A DNA stretch of 64,000 nucleotides from Flavobacteriaceae bacterium NBU2973 (GTDB lineage Bacteria; Bacteroidota; Bacteroidia; Flavobacteriales; Flavobacteriaceae), in NCBI GenBank assembly GCA_026162565.1, contig JAOEIQ010000003.1, positions 353,684 to 417,683 on the forward strand. Direction: 5' to 3'. A program made the translations under genes and the position numbers. The notes under the pieces are model-generated. The model had not been told where the DNA came from and did not search any database. It saw only the letters and a list, made by a program, of their open reading frames with translations. Every line of letters begins with the position of its first letter. Positions within the stretch are counted from its first letter, which is position 1. Of the stretch, positions 51,289 to 58,683 are shown in pieces.

Positions 51289-52590
51289 CTATTGCCTTAT
51301 AACTCTTTTTACAACAGAATTCCCTCTGTGATTTGTTATTTTTAGAAAGTAAATCCCTTTATTTTCAATTTTTAGAGAATCTATAAAATCATCATCATTT
51401 ATACGTTGAATTAATCGTCCATTCACATCGTAAACATGTATGCTTTTTATACTGTTATTACTAGTTTTAAAATAAAAAATATCATTAGATGGATTAGGAT
51501 AAACCAGAACATTTTCTAAAAAATTATCATCTTTTATGCTTAAAGTAGAAAATGGTTTTCTATAAATATCAGTGTAATTAAGTGCCATAAACAAATCATT
51601 ATTATGCAAAATAAAATTTACAGCTGTAGTTGTTCCGTTAGAATTTGTTGGCAACCCTAAAATATCTGTTGAAAAAGATTCTCCTGTATTTGTACTTACC
51701 AAAATATCCGGCGCTGAAGGATTGGCATCGTTATCTAAAGCCACTTGAATATAACTCCCTTTAACAAATAGCTTTCTAATTTGCTGTGGCACACCAATCC
51801 AATTATTTCCAATGTAGGAGGACATATCTATTTCTGTCCAACTACCACCATCATTATCACTATAAAAAAGTCGATAATTACTTTCAATGATACTTTTCCC
51901 AGCCATGTAAATTCTCCCTGAATCCTCATCAGTTATTAGATTATTTGCTAAAAATAGTATTGGAATATTTGCATCTGTCGCTTGTGTCCATGATTGACCA
52001 TTATCTTGAGATACGTGCAAATGATAGTTTGCCCAAGCGTAAAACTTATTTCCAGAAAAAGCAAAAAATTCAGAAAATTGAGTATTGGTGTCATTATTTC
52101 TCTGCCATGAATTATCAGAAATGTGCTTCCAATAATTACCTGTATTAGCTATATCTGCTATCATATAGCCATTATGATGATATAAGTATTGAACATCTTC
52201 TATTTCATTAGCACCAGATACTCTTGGTAATCCTATAGTATCTGACACAAATGTTTGACCATTATCAGAGGATTTATAAATAACAGATGACGCAAAATTT
52301 GCAAAAAAGGTAGACACGTATAAATCACTTCCTGTATCTCTAATATGAGACACATATCTGTTAGTAGGATTTGTTGAAAACTCTGTTTGACCAACAGCCT
52401 GCCAAGAATTACCGTTATCTAAAGATTTAATAAAACCATCCGAATTTGATGATGCATATAAAACATTGTTATGTGATTGTACATCGTATATAGTCTCAAT
52501 TGGATCTGTAGAAATACCTGTAGGTTGCCATTGTGCATTTACTGAAAGTGTTATAATCGCTAGAAAGCAGAAAAGTAATTTTGTCTTCAT
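51289..52590 (-). CDS. secreted Asp-box (BNR-like) propeller protein with T9SS type A sorting domain
   Basis: This 433-residue protein has a signal peptide (KTKLLFCFLAIITLSVNAQ). It carries at least four Asp-box repeats of the S-x-D-x-G-x-x-W type: SLDNGNSWQAV, SSDNGQTFVSD, SQDNGQSWTQA and SDNDGGSWTEI. These predict a beta-propeller like those of BNR/YCF48 proteins. The C-terminal 75 residues form a T9SS sorting domain (VYPNPSNDIFYFKTSNNSIK and VYDVNGRLIQRI, ending KGIYFLKITNHRG). It lacks the FRIP/RIP arginine motif of true sialidases, so an enzyme role is not supported. It lies inside an LPS core locus between two copies of a kinase 3' end. Confidence 0.9.
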   Translation of the reverse strand: MKTKLLFCFLAIITLSVNAQWQPTGISTDPIETIYDVQSHNNVLYASSNSDGFIKSLDNGNSWQAVGQTEFSTNPTNRYVSHIRDTGSDLYVSTFFANFASSVIYKSSDNGQTFVSDTIGLPRVSGANEIEDVQYLYHHNGYMIADIANTGNYWKHISDNSWQRNNDTNTQFSEFFAFSGNKFYAWANYHLHVSQDNGQSWTQATDANIPILFLANNLITDEDSGRIYMAGKSIIESNYRLFYSDNDGGSWTEIDMSSYIGNNWIGVPQQIRKLFVKGSYIQVALDNDANPSAPDILVSTNTGESFSTDILGLPTNSNGTTTAVNFILHNNDLFMALNYTDIYRKPFSTLSIKDDNFLENVLVYPNPSNDIFYFKTSNNSIKSIHVYDVNGRLIQRINDDDFIDSLKIENKGIYFLKITNHRGNSVVKRVIRQ

Positions 52591-52643
52591 GATTTAATGA
52601 TATTGTTGCATCATAAAAATCATAAATTATTAATCTCATAACA

Positions 52644-52661
52644 ATACGATATTCGTCGTAT
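52644..52661. promoter_or_regulatory. inverted repeat upstream of the Asp-box protein gene
   Basis: ATACGA and TCGTAT are 6-bp arms separated by TATTCG. It lies 54 bp before the start of the T9SS protein and 35 bp after the kinase stop. It may end transcription of the kinase operon or bind a regulator. No T run is seen. Confidence 0.3.
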
Positions 52662-52695
52662 ATTGATTGGTATTCATTTTATGAAACCATCCTAG

Positions 52696-53466
52696 TTATG
52701 ACCTCTTCTTCCAAAACTTCAGCTTCTTTTTTAAGCGACGTCTATTCTGGTAATTATTTTGAAAGGCTTGGGTAAACTGCCACATTAAGTCTTCTACTTT
52801 TTGAGCATCTTCGCCAATACATTTAGCATATTCATCGCTCATAACAGCAACCATATCTTTACTAGTTGTGAGTTTGGCAAAGTTTTTAATACGCTCTTCA
52901 AAAGAAAGTGATTCAAAATTCATGCGATTTAAATCCACTAAATAAAATTTATACGCCTCTCCTACTTTTTTTATCAAAGTATTTCCTGGAGAATGGTCTA
53001 GAAAGTTCACATTATTTTCATGCAGACTATATGTGAATCTTGTAAATGCTCGTAATATGTTTTCGTGATCTGGATAATTAGCATCTTTAGTGAGCTCTCT
53101 GTATGTTAAATCGCATTCTTGCTGTGCACTCAAGTAATAGCTTTTATTAAATGCTAATGGTGATTTAAACTCATAATAGGCAATCGGTTGTGGTGTACCA
53201 ATACTTAAATCCATTAATTTAGTGGCATACTCAAACGAGCGTTGTGCTTTACTTTTTCTAAAAAACCTGTAGGCTATTTGATTAATTACATTAGGAACTC
53301 TAAAGGATTTTACATTAACGGTTAAACCATCTAAATCAAATAGTTTTAACGAATTTCGGTCTTGATTACCAAAAGGTGTTCCTGATGTATCAAAATCATG
53401 AATCATTGCATCAATAGAAGTTACCTTATCAATAAAATCAGGATGTATAACTTTGGTTTCTTTCAT
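52696..53466 (-). CDS. lipopolysaccharide (Kdo) kinase InaA/KdkA-family protein
   Basis: This 256-residue protein has a kinase-like fold as in KdkA/InaA proteins. LTVNVKSFRVPNVINQIAYR holds the probable ATP-binding Lys. RSFEYATKLMDLSIGTPQPI and then NVNFLDHSPGNTLIKK (catalytic loop, D-x-S-x-x-N) and FYLVDLNRMNFE (metal-binding D-L-N) follow. It probably phosphorylates the Kdo residue of the inner core. The C-terminus is very basic (RRRLKKKLKFWKKRS) and could bind the membrane. A decayed copy of this tail exists 1.5 kb away. Confidence 0.9.
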   Translation of the reverse strand: MKETKVIHPDFIDKVTSIDAMIHDFDTSGTPFGNQDRNSLKLFDLDGLTVNVKSFRVPNVINQIAYRFFRKSKAQRSFEYATKLMDLSIGTPQPIAYYEFKSPLAFNKSYYLSAQQECDLTYRELTKDANYPDHENILRAFTRFTYSLHENNVNFLDHSPGNTLIKKVGEAYKFYLVDLNRMNFESLSFEERIKNFAKLTTSKDMVAVMSDEYAKCIGEDAQKVEDLMWQFTQAFQNNYQNRRRLKKKLKFWKKRS

Positions 53467-53490
53467 GATTTACTAGAAAATAATCAAAGG

Positions 53491-54501
53491 CTATTTTCTC
53501 TTTTTTAGATAATCGATTCCTAAATTATTTCTGTATCCAACATGCATTAAATTATCTATCGCTCCAGAACAAATGGTATGCGCTTCATCAAAGTAAATAG
53601 AGGCATCCATATTTAAAACTTCTATTGGTAGAATTTTAGAAATAATTTTTACCTCATTATCTTTAAATACCTCTTCATAATCAATTTCTTCTCTAGGATG
53701 TAATTTTAAATACACTTGCATACCTCTTGATTTTGCTCCTTCAATCATTTCTCTGTAAATAGCAATCATTTTTTCAGGCGTTACATCAAAACCAGCATTA
53801 ATCAATGGTTGGGTAAGAATAACCGCTTTTTTCTTATCAGAATAAATATCTAATTCGGCTAGTTTAAAACAAGCTACAACATCCTTTTTATCAGCATCAG
53901 ATAAATTATTAAGTAGTGCAGTAAGATTTAATGTTTTGGATTTAGAACGCAGAATAGGATCGATCATTTTTTCTGGTTCTTGAACTAAAATTTCAGAAAC
54001 TTGATGATCATAACCCATTAATTCTGGAAAGCCCATTAACTTACGTTTAAAACGTCTGAACTTTCTAGCCTTTTTAGTATAAGTACCAATACCTTCTTCA
54101 ATCATTCTAAAATTATTTTTCGGGTATTTTATAAAAAAATAGGCTTTAGAAGCTATCATATGAAACATATTGATTTCAGAATTCAATATATAATCGTGAT
54201 GGTTTTTAATATGTGGATTGATAATCTCAAATAAAGAGGCTAACGTTTTACTTCTTTTAAACATGTACTTTGACCAACTTGAATGCTTTCGTAAAACTCT
54301 AACTGCAGCTCTTGCTCTAATACAAATAACATCTTCAAAAGTTTTTAAACTTCTTAAAGGCTCCGCATACATTGCAATATTAGGAGTCTCTTCTTCTATA
54401 ATGATTAAAACTGTTTTTTTACCTTCTTGATAGTTTTTATAAGATAAAAGTATTGTTACATAAATATGATATACAGAGTCTATTACGTAAGTCTGATTCA
54501 T
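53491..54501 (-). CDS. putative sialyltransferase-like protein (GT52/polysialyltransferase superfamily pattern)
   Basis: This 336-residue protein has the two short motifs shared by bacterial sialyltransferases of the GT38/GT52/GT80 groups: a D/E-D/E-G motif as EEG at residues 135-137 (FRMIEEGIGTYT) and the HP motif at residues 268-269 (VYLKLHPREEID). Near the C-terminus ICSGAIDNLMHVGY is in the position of the Ser-containing nucleotide-binding loop. It lies 24 bp upstream of the Kdo-kinase gene. An exact -7 element TACATTTG sits 15 bp before the ATG. CMP-sialic acid would come from neuABC in the same window. Transfer of sialic acid to LPS is inferred, and other CMP- or CDP-sugar donors are possible. 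Confidence 0.7.
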   Translation of the reverse strand: MNQTYVIDSVYHIYVTILLSYKNYQEGKKTVLIIIEEETPNIAMYAEPLRSLKTFEDVICIRARAAVRVLRKHSSWSKYMFKRSKTLASLFEIINPHIKNHHDYILNSEINMFHMIASKAYFFIKYPKNNFRMIEEGIGTYTKKARKFRRFKRKLMGFPELMGYDHQVSEILVQEPEKMIDPILRSKSKTLNLTALLNNLSDADKKDVVACFKLAELDIYSDKKKAVILTQPLINAGFDVTPEKMIAIYREMIEGAKSRGMQVYLKLHPREEIDYEEVFKDNEVKIISKILPIEVLNMDASIYFDEAHTICSGAIDNLMHVGYRNNLGIDYLKKRK

Positions 54502-54516
54502 TCAGATTGTTTTTAG

Positions 54517-54524
54517 CAAATGTA
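54517..54524 (-). promoter_or_regulatory. -7 element of the sialyltransferase-like gene
   Basis: On the minus strand it reads TACATTTG, an exact TAnnTTTG match 15 bp before the ATG. It partly faces the promoter of the Sua5-like gene, so the two divergent promoters lie within 30 bp. Confidence 0.5.
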
Positions 54525-54536
54525 ATGATTAAAACG

Positions 54537-54557
54537 TATTTTTGCATCATGCAAAAA
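54537..54557 (+). promoter_or_regulatory. -7 element and palindrome at the start of the Sua5-like gene
   Basis: The -7 element TATTTTTG (54537-54544) lies 4 nt before the ATG at 54549. A perfect inverted repeat (TTTTTGCAT, C, ATGCAAAAA; 54539-54557) covers the -7 element, the predicted transcription start and the start codon. It could be an operator or an mRNA 5' structure. Confidence 0.5.
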
Positions 54558-55109
54558 CAGCTGAAAAATACTATAGAAATTCTAGAAAACGAAGGTACCA
54601 TTTTGTATCCTACAGATACAGTTTGGGGTCTTGGTTGTGATGCTACTAATACTGATGCTGTAAAAAAAATATATCAATTGAAACAACGAGATGATTCTAA
54701 AGCATTAATCTGTTTGGTTTCTGATATTGATATGCTTAAAAAATACCTAAAAAGTACTCCAACTTCTGCTTTAGATATTATTAGCACGTCTACAAAACCT
54801 ACAACTATAATTTACGATTCACCTATTGGTTTTGCAGAGAATTTAATTGCTTCAGATAATACTATAGCTATTAGAATTCCTAACAATGAATTCTGCAAAA
54901 CTCTAATAGAAAAATTTGGTAAACCTATTGTTTCTACATCAGCAAATATTTCAGGTGAACCAACACCAAAATCATTTAAAGAAATAAGCGCTGCAATTTT
55001 AAAAGATGTGGACTATGTCGTAAATTTGCAAAGCGAAAAAACAACTGTAAAGCCATCTACAATTATTAAAATAAATTCTGATGGATTGGTCACTGTTATT
55101 CGTGAATAA
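54549..55109 (+). CDS. L-threonylcarbamoyladenylate synthase (Sua5/YrdC/TsaC family)
   Basis: This 186-residue protein makes threonylcarbamoyl-AMP for the tRNA t6A modification. Typical blocks are GTILYPTDTVWGLGCDATNT, IYQLKQRDDSKALICLVSD, IAIRIPNNEF and KPIVSTSANISGEPTPKSF. It is the short YrdC-type form without the C-terminal Sua5 domain. A longer frame would start at 54453, inside the divergent neighbour and across the promoter, so I use the ATG at 54549. The mRNA looks leaderless. Confidence 0.93.
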   Translation: MQKQLKNTIEILENEGTILYPTDTVWGLGCDATNTDAVKKIYQLKQRDDSKALICLVSDIDMLKKYLKSTPTSALDIISTSTKPTTIIYDSPIGFAENLIASDNTIAIRIPNNEFCKTLIEKFGKPIVSTSANISGEPTPKSFKEISAAILKDVDYVVNLQSEKTTVKPSTIIKINSDGLVTVIRE

Positions 55110-55141
55110 TATATCTTTTTACGTATTCTGAAGTACAATAA

Positions 55142-56560
55142 ATGAACTATAAACAAGCTTTACAAAATCCTATTTTTAAAGTAATCTCTGAATCTGCCAA
55201 ACAGCTAAATATCGAGTGTTATGTAATTGGAGGTTTTGTTAGGGATTTTATTTTGCAAAGAGGGTCTGCAAAAGATATTGATGTAGTTGCTATAGGTAGC
55301 GGTATTGAATTAGCAAAACAAGTAGCAAATAATTTGGATTCAAACCCTAAAGTTCAAGTCTTTAAAACTTATGGGACTGCTATGTTGAAACATGATGACA
55401 TTGAAGTTGAATTTGTTGGTGCTAGAAAAGAAAGTTATCAGGAAAACAGTAGAAACCCAGTTGTTGAAAATGGCACTTTAGAAGATGATCAAAACCGAAG
55501 AGACTTTACCATTAATGCATTAGCATTAGATTTATCTGAAGAAAATTTTGGCACTATTTTAGATCCATTTAATGGCATTTCTGATTTGGAGAATAAAATT
55601 ATTAAAACACCTTTAGATCCAGATATTACTTACAGTGATGATCCTTTGCGAATGATGCGTGCCATTAGATTTGCAACACAATTAGGTTTTAAAATTGAAG
55701 AGGAATCACTCAAAGCCATTACACGAAATAAAGAGCGTATTAGAATAATTACCAACGAACGTATTGTTGTTGAACTTAATAAAATACTAGAAAGCTCAAA
55801 ACCATCAACTGGATTTCTACTATTAGAAAAAACAGGATTACTAGAATTTATATTGCCTGAACTTACAGCTCTTAAGGGAATTGATGAAGTAGAAGGTCAA
55901 AGACATAAAGATAATTTTTATCATACACTAGAAGTTGTAGATAATATTTCTAAACACACAGATAATATTTGGTTACGTTGGGCAGCTTTATTACACGATA
56001 TTGGTAAAGCTCCTACTAAAAAGTTTCATAAAAAAATTGGTTGGACCTTTCACGCTCATGAATTTGAAGGCTCTAAAATGGTATATCATTTATTTAAAAG
56101 GTTAAAAATGCCATTAAATGACAAAATGAAATTTGTTCAGAAAATGGTGTTTATGAGCTCTAGACCAATTGTTTTAGCGCAAGATATTGTTACAGATTCT
56201 GCCGTACGCCGTTTAGTATTTGATGCTGGTGACTATGTAGACGACTTAATGACCTTATGTGAGGCAGACATCACAACAAAAAATCCAAAAAAATTCAATC
56301 AATATCACAATAACTTTAAAATAGTTAGACAGAAAATTATTGAAGTTGAAGAGCGCGATCAAATTAGAAATTTTCAACCTCCAGTTTCTGGAGAAGAGAT
56401 TATGAAGGCTTTTAATCTAAAACCTTCCAAAGAAATTGGTATCATTAAAGAGTATATCAAAGAGGCTATTTTAGAAGGAGATATTCCTAACGAATATGAA
56501 GCAGCATATAATTTAATGCTTAAAAAGGGTGAACAATTAGGACTAAAACTGATTAAATAG
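55142..56560 (+). CDS. CCA-adding tRNA nucleotidyltransferase with HD domain
   Basis: This 472-residue protein repairs or adds the CCA end of tRNA. The head has the nucleotidyltransferase signature ECYVIGGFVRDFILQRGSAK with DIDVVAIGSG, and RNRRDFTINALALDL-type block at NRRDFTINALALDLSEENFG. The neck follows (DDPLRMMRAIRFATQLGF), and a C-terminal HD domain has RWAALLHDIGKAPTKKFHKK. HD-containing CCA enzymes may also have phosphodiesterase activity. Three genes from here to 58041 are nearly contiguous and probably form one operon. Confidence 0.94.
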   Translation: MNYKQALQNPIFKVISESAKQLNIECYVIGGFVRDFILQRGSAKDIDVVAIGSGIELAKQVANNLDSNPKVQVFKTYGTAMLKHDDIEVEFVGARKESYQENSRNPVVENGTLEDDQNRRDFTINALALDLSEENFGTILDPFNGISDLENKIIKTPLDPDITYSDDPLRMMRAIRFATQLGFKIEEESLKAITRNKERIRIITNERIVVELNKILESSKPSTGFLLLEKTGLLEFILPELTALKGIDEVEGQRHKDNFYHTLEVVDNISKHTDNIWLRWAALLHDIGKAPTKKFHKKIGWTFHAHEFEGSKMVYHLFKRLKMPLNDKMKFVQKMVFMSSRPIVLAQDIVTDSAVRRLVFDAGDYVDDLMTLCEADITTKNPKKFNQYHNNFKIVRQKIIEVEERDQIRNFQPPVSGEEIMKAFNLKPSKEIGIIKEYIKEAILEGDIPNEYEAAYNLMLKKGEQLGLKLIK

Positions 56561-57031
56561 GTGATAAAAATTATTAAAACCGATTCAACTCATCCAGATT
56601 TTGTTGCTTTAGTAAAGCAATTAGATAGGTATTTAAAAATCACAGATGGAGATGAGCATGAGTTTTACAATCAGTTTAATAATATTGATGTTATAAAACA
56701 TGTAGTTGTTGCGTATAATGAAGATGAAGCCATTGCTTGTGGAGCTTTTAAAGAATTTAATTCTCAAAGTGTTGAGATCAAGCGTATGTATACAAATCCA
56801 ATCTCTCGAGGTAAAGGTATAGCAACTTTAGTTCTAAAAGAACTAGAAAATTGGGCTCAAGAAATTGGATACAAAAATTGTGTTTTAGAAACAGGAAAAA
56901 GACAAGTTGAAGCTGTTAACTTTTACAAAAAATGTGGTTATGTGGTTATCCCAAATTATGGCCAATATAAAAAGATGGAGAATAGTATTTGCTTCAATAA
57001 AACAATATCATGTATAGATTTAGAAAAATAG
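56561..57031 (+). CDS. GNAT-family N-acetyltransferase
   Basis: This 156-residue protein is a compact GNAT: ACGAFKEFNSQSVEIKRMYT, then NPISRGKGIATLVLKELENW with the acetyl-CoA loop RGKGIA and NCVLETGKRQVEAVNFYKKC-type C-terminal strand followed by GYVVIPNYGQY. The substrate is unknown. It starts with GTG directly after the stop codon of the CCA enzyme gene. Its last 22 bp overlap the heme A synthase gene. Confidence 0.9.
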   Translation: MIKIIKTDSTHPDFVALVKQLDRYLKITDGDEHEFYNQFNNIDVIKHVVVAYNEDEAIACGAFKEFNSQSVEIKRMYTNPISRGKGIATLVLKELENWAQEIGYKNCVLETGKRQVEAVNFYKKCGYVVIPNYGQYKKMENSICFNKTISCIDLEK

Positions 57032-58041
57032 CAAAAATTGCTCTGGTATTGGTTTACCTTGTAATTGTTGCAGGAGCAGTAGTACGAATGACTGGCTCTG
57101 GAATGGGTTGTCCAGACTGGCCAAAATGTTTTGGATATTATATTCCTCCTACTAATATATCTGAATTAGATTTCAAGCCAAATCACGATTACAAAAAGGG
57201 GATTGTTATTATAAAAAACGAAGGATTATTAGTTTCCAAATCAAACTTTAGATCTACCGATAGCCTAAATCTTGACAATTGGGAAACTTATACCAAACAT
57301 GACTATGCCAAATTTAACGCCACACACACTTGGGTTGAATATATCAATAGACTCATAGGCGCTTTATCTGGCATTCCTATATTAGTATTCACTATACTAT
57401 CTTTTTGGTTATGGAGAAAAAATAAATGGTTAACTATTGTTTCAGTTTTAACTGTTTTTGGAATGGCATTTCAAGCATGGCTAGGAAAAACTGTTGTCGA
57501 TTCTAATTTGGCACCCTACAAAATAACTTTACACATGGTAATGGCACTAGTTATTGTAGCATTCCTACTTTATCTCATATACGCATCTAAAACGACATTC
57601 AAAAAACGAACATTTGATTCTAGATTTAGAAATTTATTAGTTATAGCAATTGGATTAACACTCGTACAAACTATTCTAGGAACACAAGTAAGACAATATG
57701 TTGACGAGCAAGTTAAATCTGTTGGCTATCTAGAAGAACTATGGTTATCCCAACCAACATTACAGTTCTATATACATAGAACATTTTCAATACTAGTATT
57801 AGTTATAAACCTAATTCTATTTTATAGAAACCGTAAATTACATTTAGGTTATAATAAGTATAATTTAGTAATGCTTTGTATTGCATTAGAAATTATATCT
57901 GGTATAGCTATGTACTATTTTGATTTTCCTTTTACTACACAACCAATTCATCTTGTTATTGCAACCATACTATTTGGAATTCAATTTTATATATATTTAG
58001 AATCTAGAGTTAAAACTCAAAAAATTACTCAAAAAATATAA
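57010..58041 (+). CDS. ctaA: heme A synthase (COX15/CtaA family)
   Basis: This 343-residue membrane protein converts heme O to heme A for cytochrome oxidase. The N-terminal helix leads into GAVVRMTGSGMGCPDWPKCF, the family signature. FNATHTWVEYINRLIGALSG holds the first heme-ligand His, and further His lie in ITLHMVMALVIVAF and FYIHRTFSILVLV, the last at IHLVIATILFGI. About eight membrane segments are visible. A loop of about 70 residues between helices 1 and 2 is longer than in Bacillus CtaA, as usual in Bacteroidota. Confidence 0.95.
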   Translation: MYRFRKIAKIALVLVYLVIVAGAVVRMTGSGMGCPDWPKCFGYYIPPTNISELDFKPNHDYKKGIVIIKNEGLLVSKSNFRSTDSLNLDNWETYTKHDYAKFNATHTWVEYINRLIGALSGIPILVFTILSFWLWRKNKWLTIVSVLTVFGMAFQAWLGKTVVDSNLAPYKITLHMVMALVIVAFLLYLIYASKTTFKKRTFDSRFRNLLVIAIGLTLVQTILGTQVRQYVDEQVKSVGYLEELWLSQPTLQFYIHRTFSILVLVINLILFYRNRKLHLGYNKYNLVMLCIALEIISGIAMYYFDFPFTTQPIHLVIATILFGIQFYIYLESRVKTQKITQKI

Positions 58042-58051
58042 GTTACTATGG

Positions 58052-58059
58052 TATCTTTG
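58052..58059 (+). promoter_or_regulatory. -7 promoter element of the pRiA4b ORF-3-like gene
   Basis: TATCTTTG is an exact consensus match, 17 bp before the ATG at 58077. Confidence 0.6.
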
Positions 58060-58076
58060 CCACACAACTATTTGAT

Positions 58077-58592
58077 ATGATTTACAGATTTAGAGTTATA
58101 CTTGATAATGATAACGAAGACGATGTTTTTCGCGATTTAGAGATTCGCGAATCGGACTCTTTAGAAGATCTTCACAACATTATTACCCAGTCTTTTGGTT
58201 TTGATGGATTGGAAATGGCTTCATTCTACATAAGTGATAACGATTGGAATCAAGGTGAAGAAATTTCTATGTTTGATGTCAGTGAAGGAGCTTCTGGTGT
58301 TAGAATAATGAGCGAAACAACCATTTCAGATGTAGTTCATGAAGTATCTCCTAAACTTATTTATGTTTATGATTTCATGAAAATGTGGACATTTTTTGTG
58401 GAACTAGCAGAAATTGTTGACGAAGCCCAAGGTTCTAACTATCCAAACTTGATGTTTGCTCATGGGATTATGCCTGAAGAAGCACCAGAAAAAAACTTTG
58501 AAGCTGACGAATTTGATATGGATAATGACTATGAAGACGATTTAGATATCGATGATTATGATAATCTTGACTTCGACGAAAACTGGAATTAA
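58077..58592 (+). CDS. plasmid pRiA4b ORF-3-like (PRiA4_ORF3 domain) protein
   Basis: This 171-residue protein has the domain pattern YRFRVILDNDNEDDVFRDLE, LEDLHNIITQSFGFDGLEMA and SFYISDNDW, followed by KLIYVYDFMKMWTFFVELAE. Such domains occur in the IS1096 passenger protein and in many chromosomal proteins without known role. The last 35 residues are almost all Asp, Glu and Asn, as common in flavobacterial homologues. No transposase lies nearby, so there is no sign of mobility. Confidence 0.88.
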   Translation: MIYRFRVILDNDNEDDVFRDLEIRESDSLEDLHNIITQSFGFDGLEMASFYISDNDWNQGEEISMFDVSEGASGVRIMSETTISDVVHEVSPKLIYVYDFMKMWTFFVELAEIVDEAQGSNYPNLMFAHGIMPEEAPEKNFEADEFDMDNDYEDDLDIDDYDNLDFDENWN

Positions 58593-58619
58593 TTCAGTAG
58601 TTAGTAGTCAAAAATCTCA

Positions 58620-58675
58620 TTCTTAACTCTTAATTCTTAACTCTTAATTCTTAATTCTTAATTCTTAATTCTTAA
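58620..58675 (+). repeat. 7-bp tandem repeat, (T/C)TCTTAA x8
   Basis: Eight contiguous copies of a heptamer alternate between TTCTTAA and CTCTTAA, ending 8 bp before the start codon of the nucleoid-associated protein gene. The repeat occupies the position where its promoter and leader would be. Copy number changes could alter expression. Confidence 0.9.
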
Positions 58676-58683
58676 TTTAATTA

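Noticed and set aside
51289..52590. Sialidase enzyme, because of the Asp-box repeats and the sialic acid genes in the window
   Set aside because: The arginine-triad FRIP-type motif and the catalytic Asp/Tyr-Glu context are not seen. Asp-boxes alone also occur in non-enzymatic propellers.
54453..54548. N-terminal extension of the Sua5-like protein by 32 residues
   Set aside because: It would place the start inside the divergent gene and run through an exact promoter element. The extra residues do not match the family.
58077..58592. An IS1096-type mobile element suggested by the pRiA4b ORF-3/TnpR-like domain
   Set aside because: No transposase, terminal inverted repeats or target duplication are visible. 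The domain is common in chromosomal proteins of flavobacteria.
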